Assembly (NCBI RefSeq): GCF_029910215.1
Contig: NZ_CP110395.1
Coordinates: 3,844,001-3,908,000, forward strand
DNA length: 64,000 nucleotides
Direction: 5' to 3'
From: Paraburkholderia sp. D15
GTDB lineage: Bacteria; Pseudomonadota; Gammaproteobacteria; Burkholderiales; Burkholderiaceae
Part shown: piece after piece, positions 28,995-37,695 of the stretch
How the letters are laid out: each line of letters opens with the position of its first letter
Numbering within the stretch: the first letter of the stretch is position 1
Position numbers and translations under genes: made by a program
Notes under the pieces: generated by a model
Told to the model about the DNA's origin: nothing
What the model saw: only the letters and a program-made list of their open reading frames with translations
The model's database searches: none

Positions 28995-29993
28995 TTAGTT
29001 CGCCGCAAGACCCATCTTCTGACGCACGTCCGCGACGTTGTCACGCGTGGCCAGCATGCCGGTCGTCAGCGTGAGCATCGGCGGTTCCTTGCCTTGCGTG
29101 ATCCAGTCGTACATCAGCGTCGAGGTTTCTTCGCCGTGGCGCTTCGGGCTGATGATGACCGTGCCGTAGAAGCCCGTCGGCGTCGGCTTCTTGAACTCGT
29201 TGAGCGCCGAGTCCGAACCGCCGATGCCGATGCCGATCATGTTGTCCGCCTTGAAGCCGCGGCCTTCCGCTGCGCGCACCGCGCCGAGCACGCCTTCGTC
29301 GTTCAGCGCGTACGCCACCCAGTGCTTGAACTGCGGGTTCTTGGTCAGCGCGATGTTGGCGGCGTTGAACGCGTTTTCCGTGTCGGTCTTCGCTTGCGGC
29401 GCGGCGATGATGTTCGCCTTCGGGAAGCCGGCGGCGACCAGCGCGTCGGTCGCGCCGCTGGTGCGGTCATGCGCGGTCGGCAGCTGTTCGTAGGTCACGT
29501 CGATCGCGCCCACGTCCTTCATGTCCCAGCCGCGCTTCTTGATTTCCGCCGCGAGGCCGTCGCCGACCTGCTTGCCGATGTTGTACGCCGAGATGCCCAT
29601 ATGCGGCACCGACGCGATCGGCTTGCCCGAGCCGTCGACCAGACGGTCGTCGACCGTCATCATCTTCAGGCCGTCGGCCTTCGCCTTCGCGACGATGCCC
29701 GGTCCGAGCTTGACGTCGGGCGTGCAGATCACGAAGCCCTGGGCCTTCTGGGCCGACAGGTTATCGATCGCGCTCATGACCTTCTCGCCCGACGGCGCAC
29801 CGATCTTCACCAGCGTGAAGCCTTTCTCCTTGGCGGCGATTTCGGCGAACTTCCATTCGTCCTGGAACCACGGCTCTTCCGGCTGCTTCACGAGGAAGCC
29901 GATCTTGACCGGATCGGCCGCCTGCGCGACCGGCGCGTTGAAGAGCACACCTGCCGCCGCTGCTGCCAGCGTGAGGAAAATTCTACGTTTCAT
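28995..29993 (-). CDS. araF: Periplasmic sugar-binding protein, AraF type
   Basis: Captures an aldose (L-arabinose by family, possibly D-galactose) in the periplasm for AraGH. 332 residues with a signal peptide cut after VAQA (about 25), then DPVKIGFLVKQPEEPWFQDEWKFA, the ligand-binding start typical of AraF. Also PHMGISAYNIGKQVGDGLA and YALNDEGVLGAVRAAE. ATG start with AGGAG. It stands after the SDR at 30188 and before the hairpin array and araG. Confidence 0.94.
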   Translation of the reverse strand: MKRRIFLTLAAAAAGVLFNAPVAQAADPVKIGFLVKQPEEPWFQDEWKFAEIAAKEKGFTLVKIGAPSGEKVMSAIDNLSAQKAQGFVICTPDVKLGPGIVAKAKADGLKMMTVDDRLVDGSGKPIASVPHMGISAYNIGKQVGDGLAAEIKKRGWDMKDVGAIDVTYEQLPTAHDRTSGATDALVAAGFPKANIIAAPQAKTDTENAFNAANIALTKNPQFKHWVAYALNDEGVLGAVRAAEGRGFKADNMIGIGIGGSDSALNEFKKPTPTGFYGTVIISPKRHGEETSTLMYDWITQGKEPPMLTLTTGMLATRDNVADVRQKMGLAAN

Positions 29994-30187
29994 GATGCTG
30001 TCTCCTGACTAATTGGTAACGAGAAGGTAGTGGCCGCGTCTTCTTGTTCCGGGCGTGACACACGCGGCCAGCGCGTCGTCCGGTGAAACGGTGGTGCCTT
30101 TGCTGCGGGTGCTGCGGTTTCTCGGTGATGCGGTTTCTGGTGCTGCGTTGCTGTCGAGTTGCGATTTCGTCGTGGATCAGTCGTGAC

Positions 30188-30964
30188 TCAGTCGTGATAA
30201 AGCGCCGAGCGTCCACCATCCACGGTGATGCAGCTCGCGTTGATGAACGGCGCCTCGTCGGAGGCGAGAAACACGGCCGTCATCGCCACTTCTTCCGGCC
30301 GGCCGATGCGTTTCATCGGCTGCAGATCCAGCGTTGCCTGCTTTGCCGCCGCCGGATCGGCCTGTTCGTTCCACCAGTCGAGCGTCAATTGCGTTTCGAT
30401 ATAGCCCGGCGCGATCGCGTTGACCCGCACGTTGCGCGGCGCGTACTCGATGCCGAGCGCGCGCGTCAGGCCGATCACGCCGTGCTTCGCGACCGGATAC
30501 GGGAAGCAGCCCGGAATGATCTTGAACGCGTGCGTCGACGCGATATTCACGATGCTGCCCGCGCCGCGTTCGACCATGCCCGGCAACACCGCGCGGCAAC
30601 CGTTCCACACGCCGTCGAGATCGACCGCGAAGCAGCGGCGCCAGTCGTCGTCGGTCATCGTCAGCGGATCGCAGAACACGTTGATGCCGGCGTTGTTCAC
30701 CAGCACATCCAGCTTGCCGAACGCCTGCTCGCCCTCGCTCACCGCCTGCTGGACCGAAACCGACTGCGTGACGTCGGTGCGCACCGCGATCACCGGCGCG
30801 CCGGTTTGCGAGCGGATGCGCTCCGCCGTTTGCCGCGCGGTGTCGATATCCAGTTCCGCCAGCACGACAGCCGCCCCTTCGCGAGCGAACGCGAGCGCGA
30901 TCGCCGCGCCGATGCCGCGTCCGGCGCCGGTGATCAGAGCCGCTTTGCCGGCGAGCCGTGTCAT
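30188..30964 (-). CDS. SDR-family oxidoreductase of the sugar operon
   Basis: 258-residue classical SDR: LITGAGRGIGAAIALAFA, ELD after beta-2 favouring NAD, VLVNNAGINVF, catalytic Ser in NIASTH and YPVAK, ending ITVDGGRSALYHD. ATG start overlapping the dgoA stop as ATGA, so the two are co-translated. Likely a second aldose 1-dehydrogenase (galactose, fucose or arabinose) or a uronate/ketose reductase; context only. It differs clearly from the SDR at 25372. Confidence 0.85.
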   Translation of the reverse strand: MTRLAGKAALITGAGRGIGAAIALAFAREGAAVVLAELDIDTARQTAERIRSQTGAPVIAVRTDVTQSVSVQQAVSEGEQAFGKLDVLVNNAGINVFCDPLTMTDDDWRRCFAVDLDGVWNGCRAVLPGMVERGAGSIVNIASTHAFKIIPGCFPYPVAKHGVIGLTRALGIEYAPRNVRVNAIAPGYIETQLTLDWWNEQADPAAAKQATLDLQPMKRIGRPEEVAMTAVFLASDEAPFINASCITVDGGRSALYHD

Positions 30965-31641
30965 GCCTTCGCTCCAGCGCGGGCAATCCGCAGACCTTCG
31001 ATGAACGCCTTCGCATGCGAGGCCGTCGTCGCCACGTCTTGACCGGGCTTGTACAACGCCGAGCCGAGGCCGAAGCCATTCGCGCCCGCGCTGAGGAACG
31101 GCCCCATGTTGTCAGGCGCGACGCCGCCGACCGGCACCAGCGGCACCTGCGCCGCGATCACCGCGCGCCAGGCTTTCACCACATGCGCGCCGAGCTGTTC
31201 GGCGGGGAACATCTTGAGCACGTCCGCGCCGTTCTTCAGCGCGATGAACGCTTCGTTGGGCGTCGCGACGCCCGGCGCGCAGGCCATGCCCTGCGCCTTC
31301 GCGGCAATCACGACATCGGGGTCGCTATGCGGCATCACGATCAGTTCGCCGCCCGCCGACTTCACTTCGTTGACGAAGCTCGGATGCAGCACGGTGCCCG
31401 CGCCGACGATCGCATCGGCCGGCAACGCGTTGCGGATCGCCGCGATGCTGTCGAACGGCTGCGGCGAATTCAGCGGCACCTCGATGATGCGAAAGCCCGC
31501 TTCATAGAGCGCCTGGCCATGCGCCGCGGCGTCGGCGGGCGTGATGCCGCGCAGGATCGCGATCAGCGGACACGCGTCGAAGGCGGCGGCGAGGCCCGCG
31601 TGCGGCAGGTACGGTGCGGGCAGATTGATGTGAGGTTGCAT
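30961..31641 (-). CDS. dgoA: 2-dehydro-3-deoxy-6-phosphogalactonate aldolase
   Basis: Cleaves KDPGal to pyruvate and glyceraldehyde 3-phosphate, the end of the De Ley-Doudoroff galactose route. 226 residues of the KDPG/KDPGal aldolase fold: LIAILRGITPADA with catalytic Glu in IIEVPLNSPQP, GAGTVL, APGVATPNEAF and Schiff-base Lys143 in ADVLKMFPAEQ. The IEVPLNSP motif favours the galactose-type enzyme. ATG start with AAGGAA. It sits between dgoK and an SDR. Confidence 0.94.
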   Translation of the reverse strand: MQPHINLPAPYLPHAGLAAAFDACPLIAILRGITPADAAAHGQALYEAGFRIIEVPLNSPQPFDSIAAIRNALPADAIVGAGTVLHPSFVNEVKSAGGELIVMPHSDPDVVIAAKAQGMACAPGVATPNEAFIALKNGADVLKMFPAEQLGAHVVKAWRAVIAAQVPLVPVGGVAPDNMGPFLSAGANGFGLGSALYKPGQDVATTASHAKAFIEGLRIARAGAKA

Positions 31642-31686
31642 GTCGATTCCTTGTTTCGTGAGCGGTGCGTGCGCGTCGGCGCGGCG

Positions 31687-32811
31687 TCAGCCGGCCCGTG
31701 CCGCGTGAGCGGCCGGATTGACGAGCCCCGCCTGCGAGGCGACGCGCCACAGACCGCGCTCGGTGGCGTGCTTGACCAGCTCCGCCCGGGTGCAGCCGAA
31801 TTGCGCCAGCGCGAGGCGATAGCGCTCGCACAGCGCTTCGTTGCCGATCAGACGCAGGCTCTGGCCCGCGACCGAGTTCTGTTGCTGCATCAGCACGGCT
31901 TCCAGGCCGGCCAGTTCGTGTCCGATCAGCAGGCCCGACAGATAGTCGGGTTGCTGTTCACGCGACAGTTCGCCGGTGAGACCGAGCGTGCGCGTGCTGA
32001 AGATGGTCGCGAGGACGCCGGCCTGTCCGCGGTCGCGCGCGATCTTCACGCCGCGCAGGAACGCGGCGGTGTCCGGCCGGTCCGGCGTGAGCATCGTGCG
32101 GCCGAGGATCGTGTGTTCGCGCAGCGCCGCGAAGACTTCGCCGGTCATGAAGGTGTGAAAACGTTCGATGCGGTCGGCTCGCACCACGGCCCATTTCGCG
32201 TGCGTGCCGGGGAGACCGATCAGGGTGCTGGATGCCAGGGGCGATGCGTTTGCCGTGGACGATGCGCCTTCCGGGTTCGATGCGTGCACCGGATGCCGAG
32301 CCTGTCCGGCGTAGCTCTCGCCAATCTCGCTGCTGCCCGTGTCCGATGTGTTCGCCGGCTGGGCGAGCGCGCCGAAAATCTGCGTCTCTTCGCCACGCAT
32401 CACGTTGGGCAGTTCGCCGCGTTGCAGGACGCCCGGCACGATGTGCAGCGTCACGCCGCACGCCGCCTTCACACGGACGATGCCCGCCACCAGCGCATCG
32501 GCGCTGGCCGGCGCTTCGACGTACGGCGCTTCGACCCAGCCTTGCGCGCTGCCGACCATGCCGGCCGCAATCACCGGCACGCCGGGCGCCTGTGCGAGCC
32601 ACGGGCCGCAGGCGTCCTCGAAGGCGGCGTCGAAGCCGCCCTCCTCGGCCGGGCGCGGCAGGTTCATGATGCCGGCCGTCGATGCATGCGTCGCCAGCAC
32701 GTGACCTGCTGCGTCGAACAGGTAGGCACGCAGCGATGTCGTGCCCCAGTCGAGCGCGATCAATACCGCGGACGGACGGTTGGCCGAAGAGGGAGAACCC
32801 GCTTGCGTCAT
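31687..32811 (-). CDS. dgoK: 2-dehydro-3-deoxygalactonokinase
   Basis: Phosphorylates 2-dehydro-3-deoxy-D-galactonate to the DgoA substrate. 374 residues, longer than the roughly 290-330 usual. Family motifs: ALDWGTTSLRAYLFD, AGMVGSAQGWVEAPYV, VMRGEETQIFGAL and LIGLPGTHAKWAVV. Between the last two lies an inserted stretch of about 45 residues rich in Ser, Ala, Gly, Asn and His. The ATG overlaps the IclR-gene stop (ATGA). A kinase role is supported by position before dgoA. Confidence 0.93.
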   Translation of the reverse strand: MTQAGSPSSANRPSAVLIALDWGTTSLRAYLFDAAGHVLATHASTAGIMNLPRPAEEGGFDAAFEDACGPWLAQAPGVPVIAAGMVGSAQGWVEAPYVEAPASADALVAGIVRVKAACGVTLHIVPGVLQRGELPNVMRGEETQIFGALAQPANTSDTGSSEIGESYAGQARHPVHASNPEGASSTANASPLASSTLIGLPGTHAKWAVVRADRIERFHTFMTGEVFAALREHTILGRTMLTPDRPDTAAFLRGVKIARDRGQAGVLATIFSTRTLGLTGELSREQQPDYLSGLLIGHELAGLEAVLMQQQNSVAGQSLRLIGNEALCERYRLALAQFGCTRAELVKHATERGLWRVASQAGLVNPAAHAARAG

Positions 32812-33815
32812 CGTTTGATCCTGCGGGTAGTCGGTTGCGGGGCACGCCAGCCGAGTTCTTCCGAGATCGCGCGGGCTTCGCGCTGCACGACGGGAATCAG
32901 TTCGTCCATGCGTTCCAGCGACATGTACGGGATCGTGCTGGCCACCGACAGCGCCGCGACCACCGCACCCGACGCATCGCGCACGGGTGCCGCGACGCAG
33001 CGGATCGACGCCTCGTTTTCCTCGAGGTCGAAGGTATAGCCGCCGGCCGCATAGGCCGCCATGCGCTGCATGAAAGTGGGCGCGTCGGGACGGTTATCCG
33101 GCTTGAAGCTGACGCCGGCGAGCGCGCGGCGCGATGCGTCGAACAGCGACTGCCAGGTCTCCGGCTTGAGGTCGAGCATCATCGCCTTGCCGATGCCCGT
33201 GGACGCGAGCGGCATGCGATGGCCGACACGCGAACGCATTTCGAGGCCGCGCGTGCCGGGGATCTTGTCGATGTACAGGACGTCGTCGCCATCGCGGACG
33301 CCGAGGTGGATCGTGTCGAGCGTCTGTTCCGCGAGCGATTCGAGATGCGGACGCGCGACGGCGGTGAGCGGCATCTGTTCGAGCGCGATGGTGCCGAGTT
33401 CGATCAGTTTGGGGCCGAGCAGGTAGCCGCCTTGCACCTGACGGAGGTAGCGCGCCTGAACGAGGCTACTGACCAGCCGATGCGTGGTGCTGCGGGTCGT
33501 GCCGAGCGCGGCGCCGAAAGTGCGCAGATCGCGGACGCCGGCGGCGGCCGCTTCGAGGATGGCGAGACCACGCAGGAGCGTTTGCGTGCCCGCTTGCTGG
33601 GGGGTGATGTCCAGCAGCGTGCTGGGCAGCGCGATTTCGTCGGCGGCTGGGCGCGGGTGGGCGCTGGGCGCGGGGCCGTTGACAGCGCGTTGCGGTTTCG
33701 CGGGTTGGGCGGAGACTGCTGGCAATGCCAGATCGGTGTCCGCGGTGGTGTCCGCTGCCTCGGCTGTTTCTACGCTGGCCGCGCTTGCGGCGTGAGTTGG
33801 CATCGCTTTGTTCAT
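32808..33815 (-). CDS. IclR-family transcriptional regulator of the galactose/arabinose operon
   Basis: 335 residues from the ATG at 33815. The first 75 residues are Ala/Pro/Thr-rich without fold. The helix-turn-helix follows (LLRGLAILEAAAAGVRDLRTFGAALGTTRSTTHRLVSSLV), then the IclR effector domain (HLGVRDGDDVLYIDKIPG, GHRMPLASTGIGKAMM, IRCVAAPVRDASGAVVAALSV). It is the first gene of the operon it presumably controls. A GTTGGATTCATATAATGGGA stretch at about 34033-34052 is the most AT-rich spot upstream and could hold the promoter. Confidence 0.9.
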   Translation of the reverse strand: MNKAMPTHAASAASVETAEAADTTADTDLALPAVSAQPAKPQRAVNGPAPSAHPRPAADEIALPSTLLDITPQQAGTQTLLRGLAILEAAAAGVRDLRTFGAALGTTRSTTHRLVSSLVQARYLRQVQGGYLLGPKLIELGTIALEQMPLTAVARPHLESLAEQTLDTIHLGVRDGDDVLYIDKIPGTRGLEMRSRVGHRMPLASTGIGKAMMLDLKPETWQSLFDASRRALAGVSFKPDNRPDAPTFMQRMAAYAAGGYTFDLEENEASIRCVAAPVRDASGAVVAALSVASTIPYMSLERMDELIPVVQREARAISEELGWRAPQPTTRRIKR

Positions 33816-34129
33816 GGCGATTCGCTTTCGATGGCGTTCTTTTTTGCGCTTACAGCGCGGGGCCGGAGAGGTGGCCTTGATGTGCCGGCGTGCCTGTGGC
33901 GTGGCTTTGCGCTCGTAGCGCGGGCTGGTGGCTTCGCGGCATGGTTGGGTTTGTCTCCGGTTTTTTGCGCGTTCGCGCTGTTGTTGTTGTGGATTGTAGG
34001 GGGGTTTTTTTGAAAGCTCCAATATGTGAGTGTTGGATTCATATAATGGGATTTGGGTTGCCGTGGGCTTGGGGTTTGGTGGTTTTTCTGGCTTTTCCTT
34101 GTTTTCTGGCTTTTTGGCTTTTCCTTGTC
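33816..34129. other. Upstream region of the IclR gene, low GC and T/G-rich on plus strand
   Basis: No gene supported. T/G-biased runs and an AT-rich spot (TATAAT at 34042-34047 on plus) suggest a promoter zone. It adjoins the inverted-repeat element. Confidence 0.4.
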
Positions 34130-34337
34130 TGGCTCTTTGGCCTTTCCTTGATTTGTTAGTGGCTATTGGCGTCGCCCCTGTGCGGGGCAGGCACTTACTT
34201 TCTTTGCCTGCCGCAAAGAAAGTAAGCAAAGAAAGCGGCTTCACACCGCTAACTCTTAAGCGGGTCCCCCGCACAGCCACAGTAGTGGCCCATCTGGAAT
34301 CCGTGCTCCCGCACACTCCACCTCAGTGACAAAGCCA

Positions 34338-34547
34338 TCATTCATCCCGACTCGCGCACGCGCTCGCCGGAGCGGTTCGCTCAGGAACAGTGGCTTCGTT
34401 TGGGTTGGGTGGGGCCGTCGGCTGCGCCTCGGCGAGGCGCCGGAAAAATCGAGGGGATTGAAATGCCGCGGTCAGAACGACGGAGGGCGGTGTTTGATGG
34501 ACCCGGGGGCGCGCGAAGCGCTGCCGGAAGCATGACTGCTGTGTCAC
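34338..34547 (-). CDS. Doubtful 69-residue protein in the repeat loop
   Basis: An open frame starting MTQQSCFRQRFARPRV across the loop and inner arm of the repeat. It is Pro/Ala/Arg-rich with no domain. It lies opposite another frame of the same length (34326-34535, plus), so at most one can be real. Frames like both are often annotated in this group as hypothetical, probably because the element is repeated. Confidence 0.15.
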   Translation of the reverse strand: MTQQSCFRQRFARPRVHQTPPSVVLTAAFQSPRFFRRLAEAQPTAPPNPNEATVPERTAPASACASRDE

Positions 34548-34660
34548 GGAGGCGGAATGTGCGAGAACACGGATTCCAGATGGGCCACTATCGGGACTGT
34601 GCGGGGGCTCCGCTTAAGAATTAGCGGTGTGAAGCCGCTTTCTTTGCTTACTTTCTTTGC

Positions 34661-34666
34661 GGCGGT
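34661..34666. repeat. Target-site duplication, left copy
   Basis: CGGCGG directly before the IS end TGTTTAGACC; the same six bases follow the other end at 35945. Confidence 0.75.
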
Positions 34667-35944
34667 GTTTAGACCGGAGACATAGGTAACAGATGTGCGG
34701 AGACATGGGTAACACATGATCCGCTCATTCCTGCTGGTTCAGGTTGATGGTTCCGAAGCGGTGATGCGCAAAAAACAGGTCGTAGCAGTTCTCTTCATCG
34801 ACGCGCGCGCGGATGGCCACGGGCAGGTTCTGCAATGCATTTGATACCTTGAATCGCCGGTTCCTGAAGCGTAGTTCGCCGTTCCACTTCACGCACTGCA
34901 CGTGATCGTTTTCGCCGTACTCGATTGGCGGCAGGATCTCCGGATAGGCGCGCGGACTCGGTCGATAACGCGTAACCGGGGTCGCCATGTCCAGCGCCTG
35001 ATGTGGGCGCTGATGGTTGTAGACCGTGCGCCACTCATCGAACGCCTGCTGCGCGCTGGACAGATTCCTGAAGTGGCGTCCGGCGATCACCTCGGCCTTC
35101 AGCGTGCGGTGAAACCGCTCCTCCTTGCCGTTGGTCTGCGGATGCGCCACGCGGCTGTGTGACAGGCGCACACCCAGCCGGATGAGCCAGATGGCCAGTT
35201 CGGTCAACTGGCCCGGCTGGCTGGGGCTGCCCCACGGCGAACCGTTGTCCGCGTTGATGCGCCGCGGCAGCCCATAGCGGCGGAAGGTGCGCTGCAGATG
35301 ATGCTGCACGATCCGGGTGTCGGTGCGAATGCAGGCATCGAGCGTCACGTTGTAGCGCGAATGATCGTCCAGCAGGGTCAGGGGCGAACAGTGGCGGCCG
35401 TCCTGCAGGTCGAACCAGCCCTTGAAATCCATCTGCCAGAGATCGTTGGGCTGTGCATGCTCGAAGCGCTGCCAGGCCGTGGCGGCCTCGGAGGCAGCCG
35501 GGTCGATGAGCCCGTGACGATGCAGGATGTCCGTCACGGTACTCGGGGCCGGCACGTCCCTGTGGCCCAGGTCGCACAGACGCCGGCTGATCTTGCGTCC
35601 ACCCCAGGCGGGGTGTGCCCGCCGCAGTTCGACTACCTGCTGCTCGACTGACGGTGGCGTGCGCGCCGGATTCTGCAGGGGGCGGCGCGAGTGATCTGTC
35701 AGCGCGGCAACGCCGCCCTGCGCGTGGCGCTCAAGCCACTTGTAGCCGGTCTTCGGACTGATGCCAAAGCGCCGGCACAGGTCGCGACGGTTGGCGCCTT
35801 CCTGCAAGGCCAGATGGACGAATTCCAGACGCAGATTCATGGTGTCTCTCGGATTCCAGGGCATGACCGGCTCCAGGCGATTCGCTCGCCAAGAGTGTTA
35901 CCCATGTCTCCGTACACCCGTTACCTATGTCTCCGGTCCATACA
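34667..35944. mobile_element. IS481-family insertion sequence, 1278 bases
   Basis: Ends in imperfect inverted repeats of about 50 bases: TGTTTAGACCGGAGACATAG at 34667 and, reversed, TGTATGGACCGGAGACATAG from 35944. Within each arm the motif CGGAGACAT recurs (AGGTAAC after the first copy, GGGTAACAC after the second). Flanked by a 6-bp duplication and carrying one intact transposase, so it is complete and possibly active. Inserted into the right arm of the inverted repeat. Confidence 0.9.
34725..35864 (-). CDS. IS481-family transposase
   Basis: DDE integrase-type transposase, 379 residues. Helix-turn-helix at about 20-48 (DLCRRFGISPKTGYKWL), a second HTH-like stretch (VEQQVVELRRAHPAWGGRKISRRL), then the rve catalytic core with Asp146 in WQMDFKGWF, Asp206 in ADNGSPW and Glu249 in NGKEERFHRTL, then YNHQRPHQALDMATP. 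All three acidic residues are kept and the frame is unbroken. ATG at 35864; MNLRLEFV, eight codons later, is an alternative start. Confidence 0.95.
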   Translation of the reverse strand: MPWNPRDTMNLRLEFVHLALQEGANRRDLCRRFGISPKTGYKWLERHAQGGVAALTDHSRRPLQNPARTPPSVEQQVVELRRAHPAWGGRKISRRLCDLGHRDVPAPSTVTDILHRHGLIDPAASEAATAWQRFEHAQPNDLWQMDFKGWFDLQDGRHCSPLTLLDDHSRYNVTLDACIRTDTRIVQHHLQRTFRRYGLPRRINADNGSPWGSPSQPGQLTELAIWLIRLGVRLSHSRVAHPQTNGKEERFHRTLKAEVIAGRHFRNLSSAQQAFDEWRTVYNHQRPHQALDMATPVTRYRPSPRAYPEILPPIEYGENDHVQCVKWNGELRFRNRRFKVSNALQNLPVAIRARVDEENCYDLFFAHHRFGTINLNQQE

Positions 35945-35950
35945 CGGCGG
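35945..35950. repeat. Target-site duplication, right copy
   Basis: CGGCGG after the IS end CCATACA, matching 34661-34666. Removing the IS and one copy restores TTTGCGGCGGCAAAG, close to the TTTGCGGCAGGCAAAG read at the reversed left arm. Confidence 0.75.
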
Positions 35951-36062
35951 CAAAGAAAGTAAGTGCCTGCCCCGCACAGGGGCGACACTAATAGACCACT
36001 AAGAAAACAAGGAAAGGCCAAAGAGCCAAAAAAAAACCCCAATCAGAAAAAACCGAAAAATA

Positions 36063-36785
36063 TCAATCCGGCAATTCCGCCGCCCCCATCCTTTGCGCAA
36101 TAACCCGCGCCCTCTGCGCAAGATATCCCGACTTCCGATGTTCATCAAAATACTTAGGCTGCGGCAACATAACCGCCAACCTCGCAGACTGCCCACCCGT
36201 CAGCTTCGCGGCCGAAGTCTTATAATAATATCGAGCTGCAGCCTCAGCCCCATAAACCCCATTCCCCCACTCAACGGAGTTGAGATAAATCTCGAATATC
36301 CGCTGCTTGTCCATCAACGTCTCAAGCATCCACGTAATAATCAGCTCCTGCCCCTTCCGGATATAACTCTTCTCCCGGGACAAAAACAGATTCCGTGCTA
36401 ATTGCTGTGTAATCGTCGACCCACCCCGAACAATCTTGCCCTTGGCCTTATTCCGCTCCCAAGCCTGCAAAATCGCATCGGTTTCATATCCGTTGTTATT
36501 AACGAAATTCGCATCCTCCGAAGCAATAATCGCCCGCTTCAGATTATGCGAAATCTGCTCATACGGCACCCACGTCCGTTGTAACGTCAAGCCCGGTTTA
36601 TCCTGCGACAATCGCCACGCATCCGACCGCATAAACGCCGTCGAAGACGGATTCACGTAATTCCAGATCGCGATCTGTGCAAAGTAAAAAGCCTGCGTCG
36701 CCAACCACGCGATCGCCACCACCATGCCCAGATAAAACATCCATCGCACCGGTCCTGGCCGGGTCGCGCGCCGCGTCACCGTCAT
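36063..36785 (-). CDS. mtgA: Monofunctional peptidoglycan glycosyltransferase
   Basis: Membrane-anchored GT51 enzyme that polymerises lipid II into glycan strands in the periplasm. 240 residues from the ATG at 36785: one N-terminal membrane segment (about 14-36), then [16 protein letters not shown] with the catalytic Glu, [17 protein letters not shown] and [30 protein letters not shown] at 36839 would overlap aroE and is less likely. Codon use is odd for the window: GGG, GCT, TAT, ATA and ATT are frequent. It is close to the repeat element, whose arm ends 34 bases away. Confidence 0.95.
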   Translation of the reverse strand: MTVTRRATRPGPVRWMFYLGMVVAIAWLATQAFYFAQIAIWNYVNPSSTAFMRSDAWRLSQDKPGLTLQRTWVPYEQISHNLKRAIIASEDANFVNNNGYETDAILQAWERNKAKGKIVRGGSTITQQLARNLFLSREKSYIRKGQELIITWMLETLMDKQRIFEIYLNSVEWGNGVYGAEAAARYYYKTSAAKLTGGQSARLAVMLPQPKYFDEHRKSGYLAQRARVIAQRMGAAELPD

Positions 36786-36831
36786 CTGCTTACCCGTCCT
36801 CGAATCCGTGAACCGCCCCACGCGTCGCGCT

Positions 36832-37695
36832 TCAGGCAACCGGCGGCGCCGTCAACAACGCCCGCAACTCCGCCAGCACCGGCGCGCCGTCCGGCCGCAC
36901 ACCACGCCACACGTAAAACGCCTCGGCGGCCTGCTCGACCAGCATCCCCAACCCATCCGCGCCGCGCGCGCCCAACTTGCGCGCGTGCTCCATGAACACC
37001 GTGGGCTGCGCGCCGTACATCATGTCGTAGGCCAACGTGCCGTCGCCGAACGCACTGTCGTCGCACTCCGGCAGCGACGCGTCGAGACTCCCCGCCGTCG
37101 CGTTGACGATCACGTCGTACCTGCCCGCTTCGATCGCCCCCGCGCTGCCGCCGTTCAACCGGCACGCGGCATCGCGCGCGGCCTGCGCGAACTGGTCGAT
37201 CAGCGCCTGCGCCTTCGCCGCTGTGCGGTTGACGATCGTCAACGTATGCGGCGCGCGATCCAGCATCGGCAACACCACGCCGCGCGCGGCGCCGCCCGCG
37301 CCCAACAGCAGAATGCGCGCGCCCTTCAGCGACACGCCCAGATTCACCTCGATGTCGCGCACCAGACCAAAGCCGTCGGTGTTGTCGCCATACACGCCGT
37401 TCGCGTCGAATCGCAAGGTGTTCACCGCGCCCGCCGCCGCCGCGCGCGGCGATAACGTGCCGGCGAAAGCGTGGGCTTCCAGCTTGAACGGCACCGTCAC
37501 GTTCAGGCCGCGTCCGCCCGATTCGGCGAACGCCCGCACGTGCGGCACGAATTCGTCCACCGGCGCGAGCAGGTGACCATACTCGACCGGCTCGCCCGTC
37601 TGTGCGGCAAACCGTCCATGGATGAACGGCGATTTGCTGTGACCGACCGGATTGCCGATCACCGCATAACGGTCGCGTGCAGCCGTCGTGCTCAT
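36832..37695 (-). CDS. aroE: Shikimate dehydrogenase
   Basis: NADP-dependent reduction of 3-dehydroshikimate in aromatic amino acid synthesis. 287 residues: shikimate site [16 protein letters not shown], catalytic Lys71 in [12 protein letters not shown], nucleotide motif [15 protein letters not shown] and [11 protein letters not shown] start overlapping the stop of the RNase II-family gene by 4 bases, and followed by mtgA. Normal length. Confidence 0.97.
   Translation of the reverse strand: MSTTAARDRYAVIGNPVGHSKSPFIHGRFAAQTGEPVEYGHLLAPVDEFVPHVRAFAESGGRGLNVTVPFKLEAHAFAGTLSPRAAAAGAVNTLRFDANGVYGDNTDGFGLVRDIEVNLGVSLKGARILLLGAGGAARGVVLPMLDRAPHTLTIVNRTAAKAQALIDQFAQAARDAACRLNGGSAGAIEAGRYDVIVNATAGSLDASLPECDDSAFGDGTLAYDMMYGAQPTVFMEHARKLGARGADGLGMLVEQAAEAFYVWRGVRPDGAPVLAELRALLTAPPVA

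Larger units (their letters stand above)
34130..36028. repeat. Long imperfect inverted-repeat element, split by an IS
   Basis: Left arm about 34130-34336; right arm is its reverse complement at about 34535-34666 plus 35945-36028, once the IS and its target duplication are removed. Shared blocks include TGGCTCTTTGGCCTTTCCTTG, GTCGCCCCTGTGCGGGGCAGG, CACTTACTTTCTTTGCC, AAAGAAAGTAAGCAAAGAAAG, GCGGCTTCACACCGCTAA and GTGGCCCATCTGGAATCCGTG. The loop is about 198 bases. The element is about 615 bases without the IS. I recall such sequence as abundant in Paraburkholderia genomes, but cannot check that here. Confidence 0.85.
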
